Shown: positions 24,675 to 33,766 of the stretch, in pieces | Layout: each line of letters opens with the position of its first letter | How positions within the stretch are numbered: position 1 is the stretch's first letter | NCBI GenBank assembly: GCA_009711825.1 | Contig: VEMY01000009.1 | Location: 78,283-142,282, forward strand | From: Bacillota bacterium | GTDB taxonomy: Bacteria > Bacillota > Proteinivoracia > UBA4975 > VEMY01 | DNA: 64,000 nt | Direction of reading: 5' to 3' | Program-made: the position numbers and the translations under genes | Notes under the pieces: model-generated | What the model saw: only the letters and a program-made list of their open reading frames with translations | Database searches by the model: none | Told to the model about the DNA's origin: nothing

Positions 24675-26522
24675 ATGGTAATACATAGTCCGCAGTACAA
24701 GGGGCACTGGTTCATAAAAGGTTTTTCTATCCTAATGGCACTGCTCCTGGCTAGCGCTCTATTACAAGTTTCTGAAGCCTCCCCGGGGACAAGTCCCCCA
24801 GAGGCGGACTTCACCGCCGATCCCCCTCTGGGGCGTTTCCCACTATTGTGCTTATGGGCGGCGGTGATTGGGGGACCAAAGCAAATGATGTATGGCGCTC
24901 CACCAATAACGGCGCCACTTGGACACTGATGACCGACGCTGCCCCCTGGTCGGCCCGGATGTGGCACACCAGCGTTGTCCTGCCTGATGGCAGTATTGTC
25001 CTGATGGGTGGCTGGGATGGCCAGCGTCGAAATGATATTTGGCGCTCCACAGACAAAGGCGCCACTTGGACTGAAATAACAGGAGCTGCCACATGGTCAG
25101 CAAGATATGCCCACACCAGCGTTGCCCTACCCGATGGGAGCATTGTGCTAATTGGGGGCGGGGATGGCGTATATACAAATGATGTTTGACGGTGGCAGAC
25201 GGCGGGATCCAATGAGCAGAATCCCAGCCACACCTACAATCTGCCAGGAAACTATCATGTGAAGCTGTATGCTTACAATCATAGTAGTGCCAGCTCCATA
25301 AGCAAGGAGTTTTCATTTCCCGGGGTAGATGTAGAGCTAAAGGCTTACCCAGCTGAGGGAGGCAATCCCAGCGGCAGCGGTGTTTATGTCTTGGGAATTG
25401 ACATTAACATATCTGCCGGAACCAACTCCGGCTACAGCTTTTTAGGCTGGTACATGGGCGATGACCTACTCAGCATTAATGAAAACTACACCTTTACTAC
25501 AAGCATTGAAGAATACAACCTGGAAGCCCGGTTCGAATTAAACAGCTACATCATCGATGTTGCTACAGTGCCCACGGCAAGTGGCTCTGTGACTGGAACT
25601 GGCACCTATGATCACGGCAACATAGTTACTCTAATGGCCACTGCCAATACCGGCTATACCTTCCTGGGCTGGTATGAAGAAGACGAACTAGTTGCTGCCA
25701 CAGCAGAATACCAGTTTACTGCTGAAGGGGCGAGGTCCTTAGAAGCCCGCTTTATCAGGAACTACGGCATCGGAATAATTGCTCTTCCGACAGAAGGTGG
25801 CACCGTTACCGGATCCGGCACCTATACGGAAGGCTCGGTGGCAGAACTTGAAGCTATCCCTGCTGAAGGATATCGGTTTGTGCAATGGCTTGAAGACGGT
25901 AAGGAAATCGGCACCGAGGCAAAGCTTGACTACACAGCCATAGCAGATGCAACCATCACCGCCGTATTTTGGCCCTATGATTCTGTGCGAACTGACTCAA
26001 AAACTGGCATCGACATCCCCGAGGAACCAGTTGTACTGCACTTCCATGGCAACAGGGTCACCATGATCGTCACCTCGCCCGAGGAAATTACCGGGGGGGC
26101 AAATCGACGTAACCCTCTATGATGAGGATGCAAAAAAGGGTAATCCCCCGGGAATGGTTCCTGGCGGGATATACCTGAGACTTCTGCGCACCGACAACTT
26201 TGCCGACAGCACAGTGCGAATACAGGTTAGCTTTAATCCCGAAAACCTACCCCTTGGAGTCAAGACAGACAGCTTAAAACTCTACCGCTACACCTTTAAC
26301 GAGGACACCGACAGCTGGGAGTGGGTGGAACTGCCCCGCCAGGGCGTAAACCTGGAAGAGCATTATGTCTGGGCCGAGCTCAGCGAATTTAGCACCTTTG
26401 GCATCTTTGGCGAGACTGAAGAGCTGCCGAAAACCAGCGGACAATTATTCTCCTACCTGTTAGCAATGCTGATTGTGGCAATGACTTACTTCTTGTTGAG
26501 GCGTAGGCTCATCAGCAACTAA
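24675..26522 (+). pseudogene. Sortase-anchored kelch/PKD/InlB-repeat surface protein, broken three times
   Basis: Pieces in order: a signal peptide (KGFSILMALLLASALLQVSE) and the start of a PKD domain (ADFTADPP); two kelch-like repeats (ANDVWRST, RNDIWRST); a PKD end (SHTYNLPGNYHVKLYAYN); three divergent InlB-type repeats (GYSFLGWY, GYTFLGWYEED, GYRFVQWLEDG); a C-terminal LPKTSG followed by a membrane helix and RRR, a sorting-signal layout. Breaks: a frame change at the C run 24822-24826, a TGA at 25187 where the repeats have Trp (NDVWR), and an extra G in the seven-G run 26093-26099. If repaired it would be a cell-wall-attached adhesin or binding protein of roughly 610 residues. Confidence 0.82.
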
Positions 26523-26736
26523 ATTCAACGACGGCAAAGCTCTCACTACGGTGGCGTAATGACGGTTAAGCTACCAGTGGCGGTGAGAGTTACGCCGTCA
26601 AACTTCGTGAGCGACGATACAATGGCCTGGATTTTATCTGGATGATCTAACTTATATATTAAAGGGTAATAAAAGGAGCCAGATAGTTCAGGTATTTTTT
26701 CCACTTCCACAACAGGGATTAGAATGCAGAACTAGT

Positions 26737-26772
26737 AAACTGACCTCCGGTCTGAACTGAGGTCAGTTTTTT
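26737..26772 (+). terminator. Rho-independent terminator
   Basis: A perfect eleven-base stem AAACTGACCTC / GAGGTCAGTTT with an 11-base loop, running into T6. The surrounding 26523-26859 region holds no gene that I can support. Confidence 0.88.
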
Positions 26773-26859
26773 ACTACAGATACACGAAAAATCTTGATGC
26801 AGATAGAAGGGATGTGTATTATCTAGGTAATTCAGTTTATCTGGTGGGGAGGAAATTAG

Positions 26860-27588
26860 ATGCTTAAGGTGACAAACCTTTTTCGTGATTACGGGAAGAC
26901 CCGGGCTGTAAATGATGTTAGTTTTGAGGTGAAGCCGGGAGAGATTTTTGGCTTTTTGGGCCCAAATGGTGCGGGCAAGACCAGCACTATCAAAGTGTGC
27001 ACAGGTCTTCTTAAGCCTACCGCTGGCAGTGTGAGTATCAATGGATATGATATTGTGCAGGAGCCGGTTGCAGCTAAAGGTCAGTTCGGGTATGTTCCCG
27101 ACAACCCGTTTCTGTACAATAAGCTGACCGGGTGGGAGTTCCTTCGCTTTGTTGGTTCCGTTTACCTGCGGGACAGTGAAGTTATCGATGAGCGCATCAA
27201 GGATGCCCTGGAGATGTTGGAGCTAACGGATAAGGCTGATGAGCTGCTGGGCAGTTACTCGATGGGGATGCGCAGGAAAACGGCAATTGCAGCGGCAATC
27301 TTGCACCGACCCCCGGTTTTGTTCCTTGATGAGCCAACCTCGGGTTTGGACGCAGTGAGCGCTAAACGGGTTAAGGATTTGCTCAGGACATTGGCCAATG
27401 AAGGGAGCGCGATCCTGCTGACGACTCATATAATGGAGATTGCGGAGCTGATTTCTGATCGGATTGGTGTTATTAACAAAGGGCGGTTGATTGCCACAGG
27501 TACCATGGATGAGCTTCGGGCACAGGCACCCGGAGCAACCCTGGAAGAAGTTTTCATGGCCCTAACTACCGAAGGGAGCAACCAATAA
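26860..27588 (+). CDS. ABC transporter ATP-binding protein
   Basis: A 242-residue ATPase with Walker A GPNGAGKTS, signature YSMGMRRKT (a variant of LSGGQ), Walker B VLFLDEPTSGLD and switch His in TTHIM. ATG 26860 follows GGGGAGG. It overlaps the permease start by one base (TAATG). The N-terminal sequence and short length fit exporters of the ABC-2 type. Substrate unknown. Confidence 0.93.
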   Translation: MLKVTNLFRDYGKTRAVNDVSFEVKPGEIFGFLGPNGAGKTSTIKVCTGLLKPTAGSVSINGYDIVQEPVAAKGQFGYVPDNPFLYNKLTGWEFLRFVGSVYLRDSEVIDERIKDALEMLELTDKADELLGSYSMGMRRKTAIAAAILHRPPVLFLDEPTSGLDAVSAKRVKDLLRTLANEGSAILLTTHIMEIAELISDRIGVINKGRLIATGTMDELRAQAPGATLEEVFMALTTEGSNQ

Positions 27589-29168
27589 TGTCCGGATTCA
27601 GGATGCTCCTGGGTTTACACTTGAAAATGCTTCGAAACGGGAGCAAGGAAAAAGGATTGGCTGTAGTTTTAATGCAGGTAATTCTAATTGGCGCTGGCCT
27701 AATGGGATTTACCTGGCTACTACAGCGTTATGTATTTTCCCGCTTTGCTGAAGGTTTTACCGGACCCGGGGCATGGATAATTTATACCTTTATATTGCTG
27801 TGGGTGTTTTTAGTTGTTTTGGTGCAGGGGTTAAGGAATTTAGTCCCTCACTATTATAAGTCTGCGGATCTGACTTGGCTCGTGACTACACCGTTACCGG
27901 GCGATCACGTATTCGCCTTTAAGTTTTTGACTAGTATCCTTAAAGGCTTTAAAGATACCATCTTTCTGTCGCTGCCTTTATTGTTAGCTGCCTGCTGGGT
28001 CGGGGGAATGCATTGGTCTTACTTTCCACTGCTGTTGGTAGTCATATTCGCCTTTACCATCGTCCCCTCGGCACTAGCCGTAGTTTTTGGTATGGCGGCT
28101 TTGCGGGTTGTATCTGTTAAAGTGTTTGGCGGGTTGGTAACGGCCCTGAATCTACTCCTCACAGCAGCCTTTTGGGTGGGAGTGTGGAATGCGGACGTAA
28201 TTGAGGGCCTGGCATTGTTTCTGTTTGAAGGCAGCGCCAACCTGATTCCGATGGTTTCCGCAGGTAAAATTGTAGATGCTCTTGTAATAGGTGCGATTGG
28301 GGAAGCTATCGTTCCTGCAGGGATTTTGTTGGCTACTGGCGTTGTAACATTGTTTCTCACATTTATGGTTTCCCGGTTGCTGTTTTACCAGGGCTGGCTC
28401 AACGTTCAGGATACGACGGATGCCAAAACCAGTTTCCGTAGGGGCAAGGGGACTTCTGGGTTGATCCCTTCCCTGTTATTTACCGAGTGGAAGTTCGCTC
28501 TGCGCAATCAGGAGATGCTTCCGGGCTTTATCATGATGCTGGGGATTTTTGTGGTTTCTGTGTTTCCATTTGCCCGGGGCAATTGGTTGGGCGGCAGTGT
28601 TGAAGCTGCTCTGGTGGTTGCAATGCTGGCTGCAGCCGTGCTGCCTGCCCTGGGCGTGATAGTCATGTTTGTGCCGATTGAAACAGCGACAAACAAGGGA
28701 CTTCTCAAGGGCAGATTTCAACTAATCAAGACCCTGGCCCTAGGGGCAAATACTGTTTTTGCCTACAGGATGCTACGAGTTTTTGTGCCCGCTGCTTTGC
28801 TGGGGGGAATCGGAGTTTTCCTGTTCAGTTTATTGTTAGATACCAGTCCCGTGTTAACATTGATGGCGGTGTTTGTCCTTCAGTTAGGATTTGTCGCTGT
28901 CCACGAAGCCACGGAATTGTTTTACTATGCCAAGCTTGATAAGCGTTATCCCATATTGGGTGAAGTGTTTTGCTGGGTGGCCCTGCTGCTTTATATAATT
29001 GGTGCCGGTGGCCCCTTGCTGTTATGGGCGCTTCGGGATGTGTTCACCATCTTCTTCACGCCAGCGTTTCTGCCAAGTGCAGTGATTTTGGTTGTAGCAT
29101 CTATTTTGACGGTGTGGGCAGCTAGAAAATTAGCTGTATATGCCTGGGATGAGATGGAGTTTGAGTAA
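27588..29168 (+). CDS. ABC transporter permease, about 12 membrane segments
   Basis: A 526-residue very hydrophobic protein coupled to the ATPase gene. N-terminal basic cytoplasmic segment, then two blocks of about six helices separated by a soluble stretch near 285-300 (DTTDAKTSFRRGKGTS). This is the layout of large putative ABC exporter permeases in Bacillota. The substrate is not predictable. Confidence 0.85.
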   Translation: MSGFRMLLGLHLKMLRNGSKEKGLAVVLMQVILIGAGLMGFTWLLQRYVFSRFAEGFTGPGAWIIYTFILLWVFLVVLVQGLRNLVPHYYKSADLTWLVTTPLPGDHVFAFKFLTSILKGFKDTIFLSLPLLLAACWVGGMHWSYFPLLLVVIFAFTIVPSALAVVFGMAALRVVSVKVFGGLVTALNLLLTAAFWVGVWNADVIEGLALFLFEGSANLIPMVSAGKIVDALVIGAIGEAIVPAGILLATGVVTLFLTFMVSRLLFYQGWLNVQDTTDAKTSFRRGKGTSGLIPSLLFTEWKFALRNQEMLPGFIMMLGIFVVSVFPFARGNWLGGSVEAALVVAMLAAAVLPALGVIVMFVPIETATNKGLLKGRFQLIKTLALGANTVFAYRMLRVFVPAALLGGIGVFLFSLLLDTSPVLTLMAVFVLQLGFVAVHEATELFYYAKLDKRYPILGEVFCWVALLLYIIGAGGPLLLWALRDVFTIFFTPAFLPSAVILVVASILTVWAARKLAVYAWDEMEFE

Positions 29169-29547
29169 TAGATCAATAAGACATTCAGCCTATTCCACGG
29201 ATGAGTTTAACAGGCGTGTTTATGAGCTGGTTCGTCAAATACCTGCAGGTAGCGTGATTGCCTACGGCCAAATAGCCGCTATGCTCGGCCGGCCTCGGGG
29301 TGCGCGGATGGTGGGCAGGGCGATGCGCTTGGTCCCGAAAGAGCTAAATCTTCCTTGCCATCGCGTGGTGAATAGCAAAGGCGAGTTGGCGCCGCCCCAT
29401 ATCTTTGGCGGCAAGGGTGTCCAGCGGCAGAAGCTTGAAGCCGAAGGAGTAATCTTTAAGGATAGTGGCCGCATTGATATGGAAAGCTGCACGTGGGAGG
29501 CAGTCGAGCTACATTATTTTGGTGTTGATGTAGAAGAACGGCCCTGA
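29140..29547 (+). CDS. Methylated-DNA-protein cysteine methyltransferase, C-terminal domain form
   Basis: Up to 135 residues: the DNA-binding and active-site domain of MGMT/Ada only, with VYELVRQIPAGSVIAYGQIA and the active PCHRVV motif including Cys. The N-terminal domain of full-length Ogt is absent, as in alkyltransferase-like proteins, but those usually have Trp in place of Cys. The start is uncertain: ATG 29140, ATG 29149 or TTG 29161, all overlapping the end of the permease gene. It repairs or senses O6-alkylguanine. Confidence 0.85.
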   Translation: MPGMRWSLSNRSIRHSAYSTDEFNRRVYELVRQIPAGSVIAYGQIAAMLGRPRGARMVGRAMRLVPKELNLPCHRVVNSKGELAPPHIFGGKGVQRQKLEAEGVIFKDSGRIDMESCTWEAVELHYFGVDVEERP

Positions 29548-29569
29548 ATCGTAAGGGATTCAGGGCCGT
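29538..29569 (+). terminator. Hairpin after the methyltransferase gene
   Basis: A perfect 13-base stem ACGGCCCTGAATC / GATTCAGGGCCGT with a six-base loop; the left arm overlaps the last codons. A TTTT follows ten bases later. Confidence 0.7.
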
Positions 29570-29696
29570 AATGTCGTTTTATGCGAGTAATGTGCATGGG
29601 CGCGATGATCTCTCTTTATTTACACTCTTTGCGTCAAGGGGCATAATTAGCATACAATAAGGATACAAATCGATTATATTTTGGAGGTGAGTGATA

Positions 29697-29978
29697 ATGA
29701 ATATACGACCTTCTGCTGCAATACGAAAGAATTACAAGGAGATTTCTGAGCTCTGTAAGCGCACAGGTGAACCGGTTTACCTGACGAAAAACGGCAGTGG
29801 CGATCTTGTGGTAATGGATATAGAGGCGTTTGCTCGGCGTGAAAGTATGTTGAAGCTCAGGGAGAAGCTGCTGCAATCAGAAATTGACATTCAAAAGGGG
29901 CGGACCTATTCCATAGATGAGACAGTCTCCGCTATGCGCCAGGCTGTCGCAGAGGGTGCCAATGACAGCAAAGAATAA
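29697..29978 (+). CDS. Phd/YefM-type antitoxin, orphan
   Basis: A 93-residue protein with the Phd/YefM N-terminal fold (MNIRPSAAIRKNYKEISELC, then EPVYLTKNGSGDLVVMDIEA). ATG 29697 is chosen because GGAGG lies nine bases upstream. The family binds its own promoter and neutralises a RelE/YoeB/ParE or Doc toxin. No toxin gene follows: a terminator comes at once and the next gene is on the other strand. Inference: a solitary antitoxin, perhaps acting on a toxin elsewhere. Confidence 0.88.
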   Translation: MNIRPSAAIRKNYKEISELCKRTGEPVYLTKNGSGDLVVMDIEAFARRESMLKLREKLLQSEIDIQKGRTYSIDETVSAMRQAVAEGANDSKE

Positions 29979-30001
29979 ATATTATACTGTTAATTAATGC
30001 G

Positions 30002-30032
30002 AGCGGCTCCGGAGAAATGTTCCGGAGCCGCT
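30002..30032. terminator. Bidirectional hairpin between convergent genes
   Basis: AGCGGCTCCGG / CCGGAGCCGCT with a nine-base loop, between the antitoxin gene and the ferritin-like gene on the opposite strand. Confidence 0.75.
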
Positions 30033-30038
30033 TATTGT

Positions 30039-30335
30039 CTACGAATCGTAATGGGCCAGGGGCGGGATATCTCCTGTGGTATGCTCATAGTTTGAGTTCT
30101 GGGAGTTATCTTGGTTGACATGTTGATAGGTGTTTAGCTTGTGGCCGTTGGACATCTTCGCTACTTGGTCGCGAATTACAGCGATATGCTTTTCCTCTGC
30201 CTTGGCCAGATCGGCAAAGAGTGCGGCGATATCTGTGTTCTTGCTGTCCTGGGCCTCCCGCATGTAGCGGACATATTGGACCAGGGCCTGTTCCTTTTGA
30301 TTCAGTGCTTCGTCTAAATGGCTAAGGGTGTGCAT
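30039..30335 (-). CDS. Small ferritin-like/rubrerythrin-like protein
   Basis: A 98-residue protein of two predicted helices: EALNQKEQALVQYVRYMREA and ALFADLAKAEEKHIAVIRDQ, with Glu and Glu-x-x-His residues placed as in half of a ferritin-like four-helix bundle. A polar tail rich in Asn and Gln follows. ATG 30335 has AGGAGG upstream. It may dimerise to form a di-iron site, or be a structural or spore protein. A decayed copy lies at 6403-6483. Confidence 0.65.
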   Translation of the reverse strand: MHTLSHLDEALNQKEQALVQYVRYMREAQDSKNTDIAALFADLAKAEEKHIAVIRDQVAKMSNGHKLNTYQHVNQDNSQNSNYEHTTGDIPPLAHYDS

Positions 30336-30464
30336 TACCTGCCTCCTATTGAATTGCTACCGATAGTTTTCCCAGAAGCGGTTATATATACTTTGACAGG
30401 ATTACTTGCCTGATGCGCGTAATAAAGGAATAGGTAGCATTGCTGTCGGAAAGGGGTTAAGTTT

Positions 30465-31037
30465 TTGCATTATAACTATATTGAATTTCTCTGGCCGGGA
30501 ATGTTGCTGCTGACCGTCTACATTTTGATCGACTTTTACCGTAAGCGTAAAGACAACCTGCTGCGGCGCCTGGTGTTTTATAGCTTTCTGTTTTATGTGC
30601 TTAATGTTCTGCATCAGGCCTTAGGCGGCATCTTTATTCCGCCTTTGCCGACTGATGGCTACCAAGGACCGCTTCGCTTATTCCAGCCGTATCCATTTTA
30701 TTTCGTTTGGGATTTTGTGCGGATGCTGGACTACGGCTTGGGACCAGCCTTTAGGATTGTCCGTCCTTCATTCTATAATCTGCTGTTTCTAGCGCCCTTG
30801 GGTTTTTACCTGCCCTGCTTGTTTCGGGTTAAATCCGTAATGCAGGTGGCACTGATTGCTTTCTTGGTCTCGCTTATGATTGAATCGGCCCAGTTACTTA
30901 CGACCGTTACTGGCTTGGTAATGCGTCGGAGCTTTAATGTCGATGATTTGCTGCTCAACACCCTGGGGGCGGTGCTGGTGTTTGTTTTCTACCCCCGAGT
31001 CAGCGAGTGGATATTTGGCGATCACTGGCGTCTATAG
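30465..31037 (+). CDS. VanZ-like membrane protein
   Basis: A 190-residue protein with about five membrane helices and the VanZ signature near the end (LIESAQLLT, then RSFNVDDLLLNTLGA). The start TTG 30465 lies eight bases after AAGGGG. VanZ proteins give low-level glycopeptide resistance in some hosts; the biochemical role of most members is unknown. It stands alone. Confidence 0.85.
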   Translation: MHYNYIEFLWPGMLLLTVYILIDFYRKRKDNLLRRLVFYSFLFYVLNVLHQALGGIFIPPLPTDGYQGPLRLFQPYPFYFVWDFVRMLDYGLGPAFRIVRPSFYNLLFLAPLGFYLPCLFRVKSVMQVALIAFLVSLMIESAQLLTTVTGLVMRRSFNVDDLLLNTLGAVLVFVFYPRVSEWIFGDHWRL

Positions 31038-31604
31038 GCATGTGTTTGTGCTGGAACCGCCTGCTGATATTGACACCTGGAATGTCTCAGTACTCATGGT
31101 GCAAGCATATCTTGATTCACCTTTGAGTTTGACGCTCATAGATTGCCAGTAGATTAGGTCGTAGGGATTCGGATGCTTCCGAACCCTGTTTAATTTAGTT
31201 CTACTTCATTTGGAGCTTTGTAAATGGAATTATTGCAGAAGAAGTTGTGGCTGCCTGAAAGCAGCCACTTTTTTAATGCTATTCTTGTTATCCGGTTACC
31301 TGGTGGCTGAGATTTAACCGCTTTACTCTCCTGAAGATCACTACCGGTGAAGGCGCCTGGGGGCAGACTCCATGTGGTTGAGAATGTGCATAATCTGCTC
31401 CTCCCTTGATGTTCTGATACTGTATTGCCCCAGAAACAGTTGGAAGTACTAGGACGTGTCTCGATTGCAAGAATAGTTGTAAAATTATTTATATTTCTAA
31501 CGATACGTGTTACCATTTATTAACTGGGTTTTTGTTACACTTGCTGTCGTAAAATTCTTGGTGAGTAACTACCAGCAGGATTCGTATCATTGAGGGTGAT
31601 ATAA
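31038..31604. other. Intergenic region with two terminators
   Basis: There is no supportable gene. It holds a hairpin at 31163-31187 (AGGGATTCGG / CCGAACCCT, one bulge) and a classical terminator at 31247-31274 (GTGGCTGC / GCAGCCAC, T6 tail). The minus-strand open frame through it lacks a ribosome site and protein-like composition. Confidence 0.6.
31247..31274 (+). terminator. Rho-independent terminator
   Basis: GTGGCTGC, loop CTGAAA, GCAGCCAC, then TTTTTT. Confidence 0.85.
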
Positions 31605-32261
31605 ATGGGACTTCAAACAATAGCCCGGGGAAAAATTAATATTCTCCATATTTTGATGGTGGTAATCCTCGTTTTCACAGGATATTTTCTCTATACTTCC
31701 CGAACGGAGATTAGGGAGCGCTACCTAAACAGGGGCTTAATTACCGAGGTGAAAAAGGAGCACGGAGATTATCTAAAGTTGGATTATATCAGAATGGATG
31801 ATGAACAAAAGCTTTGCAGTTTCACCTACGTAAGAAGAAAGGTGCACCCTGATGAGCCAGAACTATATAATCGGGTCCGAGAAACTGTAAACAGCTATCT
31901 TAAATCCAATCCCGATTTCTTCCTGAACGAGGGCTTTAAGATTGAGTTCATCATTAGGTATACAGGGAATAGCCCCCATATCGTATCTTTTGTAAACCAC
32001 AACTATTCTGAAGATGCCCTGCTTTATGACGGATTGCATGGTGTTACGACTGAGGGCGAAGAGCCGTTCTACTATTTAACTGATCTTGCTCCCTTTAGTA
32101 AGGTCAAGACATTAAGGATTTACAGAGTGAGTATTGACGACCTATCAATTCTCAGTAATTTTGATGACCTTGAGCGGCTCATCTTATATGACGGCTTCAG
32201 TGAAAAAGACATTTTAGAAATAAGACAGATATTGCCTGACAGTATTATCGAGGTTAAATGA
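31605..32261 (+). CDS. Membrane-anchored protein of unknown function
   Basis: 218 residues with one N-terminal membrane helix (ILHILMVVILVFTGYFLYTS, about 13-32) and a soluble outer part. The C-terminal third (FSKVKTLRIYRVSIDDLSIL, then FDDLERLILYDG) has a leucine-rich-repeat-like rhythm. ATG 31605 is preceded by GAGGGTGA. No family recognised. A strong terminator follows. Confidence 0.7.
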   Translation: MGLQTIARGKINILHILMVVILVFTGYFLYTSRTEIRERYLNRGLITEVKKEHGDYLKLDYIRMDDEQKLCSFTYVRRKVHPDEPELYNRVRETVNSYLKSNPDFFLNEGFKIEFIIRYTGNSPHIVSFVNHNYSEDALLYDGLHGVTTEGEEPFYYLTDLAPFSKVKTLRIYRVSIDDLSILSNFDDLERLILYDGFSEKDILEIRQILPDSIIEVK

Positions 32262-32296
32262 ACTAAGTTCTAGAGTAACGTAATAAGTGCATTATA

Positions 32297-32330
32297 AAAA
32301 CGGAGTGGCTTATCGACACTCCGTTTTTTC
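32297..32330 (+). terminator. Rho-independent terminator
   Basis: AAAACGGAGTG / CACTCCGTTTT with a nine-base loop and six T. It lies between convergent transcripts. Confidence 0.88.
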
Positions 32331-32332
32331 TC

Positions 32333-32521
32333 TCAGTGAAAGAATAATGCCAGAAATTGTTCAGTCGGATACAGATAACTGAGCGATCTGGTTGTGATTA
32401 ACAAGCTGGTTAAATAAAGGCCAACGATCAGGCTAAGGACTGCCGCATAGGAAAAGTCCATATCCAGCAGGAGGTTGCCCAGGGTCATTCCGAGGGCGGC
32501 CAGCAGGGAGAGATAGCGTGT
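32333..32521 (-). pseudogene. C-terminal fragment of a membrane protein
   Basis: Directly after the first DUF3798 gene, the minus strand has an open stretch ending in TGA at 32333. It translates to RYLSLLAALGMTLGNLLLDM and AAVLSLIVGLYLTSLLITTR, two membrane helices. No start or ribosome site is found. It looks like the tail of a permease or integral membrane protein whose front was deleted. Confidence 0.55.
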
Positions 32522-32523
32522 CG

Positions 32524-33735
32524 CTATCTGCCAAAGATAATGGGCTCAGACAGGTAGAGGTAATAATTATCGGTGCCGGGGTATTCGCTCAGTCCAACCG
32601 GGACACCGGAAATTTCTTCCATGATATTCAGCAGCGCCGCTTTGTTGTTGCGGTCTTCGATCTTGCCGTCAATCCAGTCGATGGCATAATAGGTGCCGGC
32701 CTGGACAAACAGCATGTTTGGCGGGATTGGCCAGGTTGCAATCCGGCCACCCCAGCCGTTTTCAAGCACCAGTTGGTTGACCTCCTGATGAATCCAGGGG
32801 ATCTCGGCTTGCTTGTTCTCCGGGACTTCGATGCCCAGCGCTTCCGGCAGCCAGTAACTATAGCCAAAACCGGTGTCATGAGTCTGGGCCGGGAAGATGC
32901 CGCCATGTTCCATGGTTTGGGTTAGCATCGCTTCCAGCATAAAGAATCCGTTCCCAATTATCGCTGTGCTAGGTCCATAGTCGGCGATTTTTTTGGGAAC
33001 ATCCTCGCTGACAAAGCTCTGTATTTCCGTATATAGCCGGTCATGAGCTTGGGGTGTGCGTTCGGGACTGTCTACCGAGCCGGAGGCAGGGGTGGTTACT
33101 TCCACGAACTGTAAGCCCTGCGCTTCGGCGTTAAGTTTAAGCGCCTCAACCGAGTCCGGACTAACCCAGCTCGCGGGACGGGTGTAATGGACAATCGTCT
33201 CGGCGCCCATGGCGCGGGCGTTTTCAATGATTTTGGGCACGCGTCCCGAGTAATCTGTGGCGAGGGCGATGTCGCTGATGTGAGCTATACTTTGTTGGGT
33301 TTCTCCGGGAGAGCCGACGATAAACAGAAGGTCCGGGCGGATTTCTCTGGCGGTGCTAATAGCCAAGTACGTACCTGGTATACCCGGCGCGATGATAATT
33401 GCCTTGACCGCAGGATCCTCTGCCATCTCCGTGACCAGGTTCATGGTTGTTTCTTGTTCAGCCATATAGCGATTGGGCGGGCTGACGATGATGATATGTT
33501 CTTCACCAAACTCCGCCTGCATTTGTTTTGCCATAAAATAGGCCTGGCCGTCACTGCCTGCTTGCGTAAACGGGTTTTCGGCAATCATTTCCGGGCTGGT
33601 GGCCATGATGCCTAGCTTCCAATCGCCAGCCTGGTTCTGGTTAGTAGATGAACCACAGGCGACCAGTGGGAGTAACAGGACGGCAAATAGAAGAAACCCG
33701 AAGGATTTAAAGAGCCACTTTTTACGCTTTGACAA
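32524..33735 (-). CDS. DUF3798-type lipoprotein, copy 1
   Basis: A 403-residue lipoprotein. The start is TTG 33735, with AAGGTG six bases upstream. A GTG at 33774 would overlap the previous gene and has no site. Signal peptide ends LLPLVACGSS (lipobox VAC). The rest resembles a periplasmic-binding-protein fold (WKLGIMATSP, AIIIAPGIPGTYLAISTARE, ADYGPSTAIIGNGF). DUF3798 proteins are uncharacterised Clostridia lipoproteins. It is the last intact gene of a minus-strand operon with two paralogues and a membrane/FG-GAP gene. Inference: a solute-binding or sensor protein. Confidence 0.8.
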   Translation of the reverse strand: MSKRKKWLFKSFGFLLFAVLLLPLVACGSSTNQNQAGDWKLGIMATSPEMIAENPFTQAGSDGQAYFMAKQMQAEFGEEHIIIVSPPNRYMAEQETTMNLVTEMAEDPAVKAIIIAPGIPGTYLAISTAREIRPDLLFIVGSPGETQQSIAHISDIALATDYSGRVPKIIENARAMGAETIVHYTRPASWVSPDSVEALKLNAEAQGLQFVEVTTPASGSVDSPERTPQAHDRLYTEIQSFVSEDVPKKIADYGPSTAIIGNGFFMLEAMLTQTMEHGGIFPAQTHDTGFGYSYWLPEALGIEVPENKQAEIPWIHQEVNQLVLENGWGGRIATWPIPPNMLFVQAGTYYAIDWIDGKIEDRNNKAALLNIMEEISGVPVGLSEYPGTDNYYLYLSEPIIFGR

Positions 33736-33766
33736 TTCACTCACCTTTTTTCTGTTTAGTTTCTCT

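Noticed and set aside
31190-31516. Minus-strand 108-codon open frame
   Set aside because: No ribosome site, poor composition and overlaps a clear terminator on the other strand.
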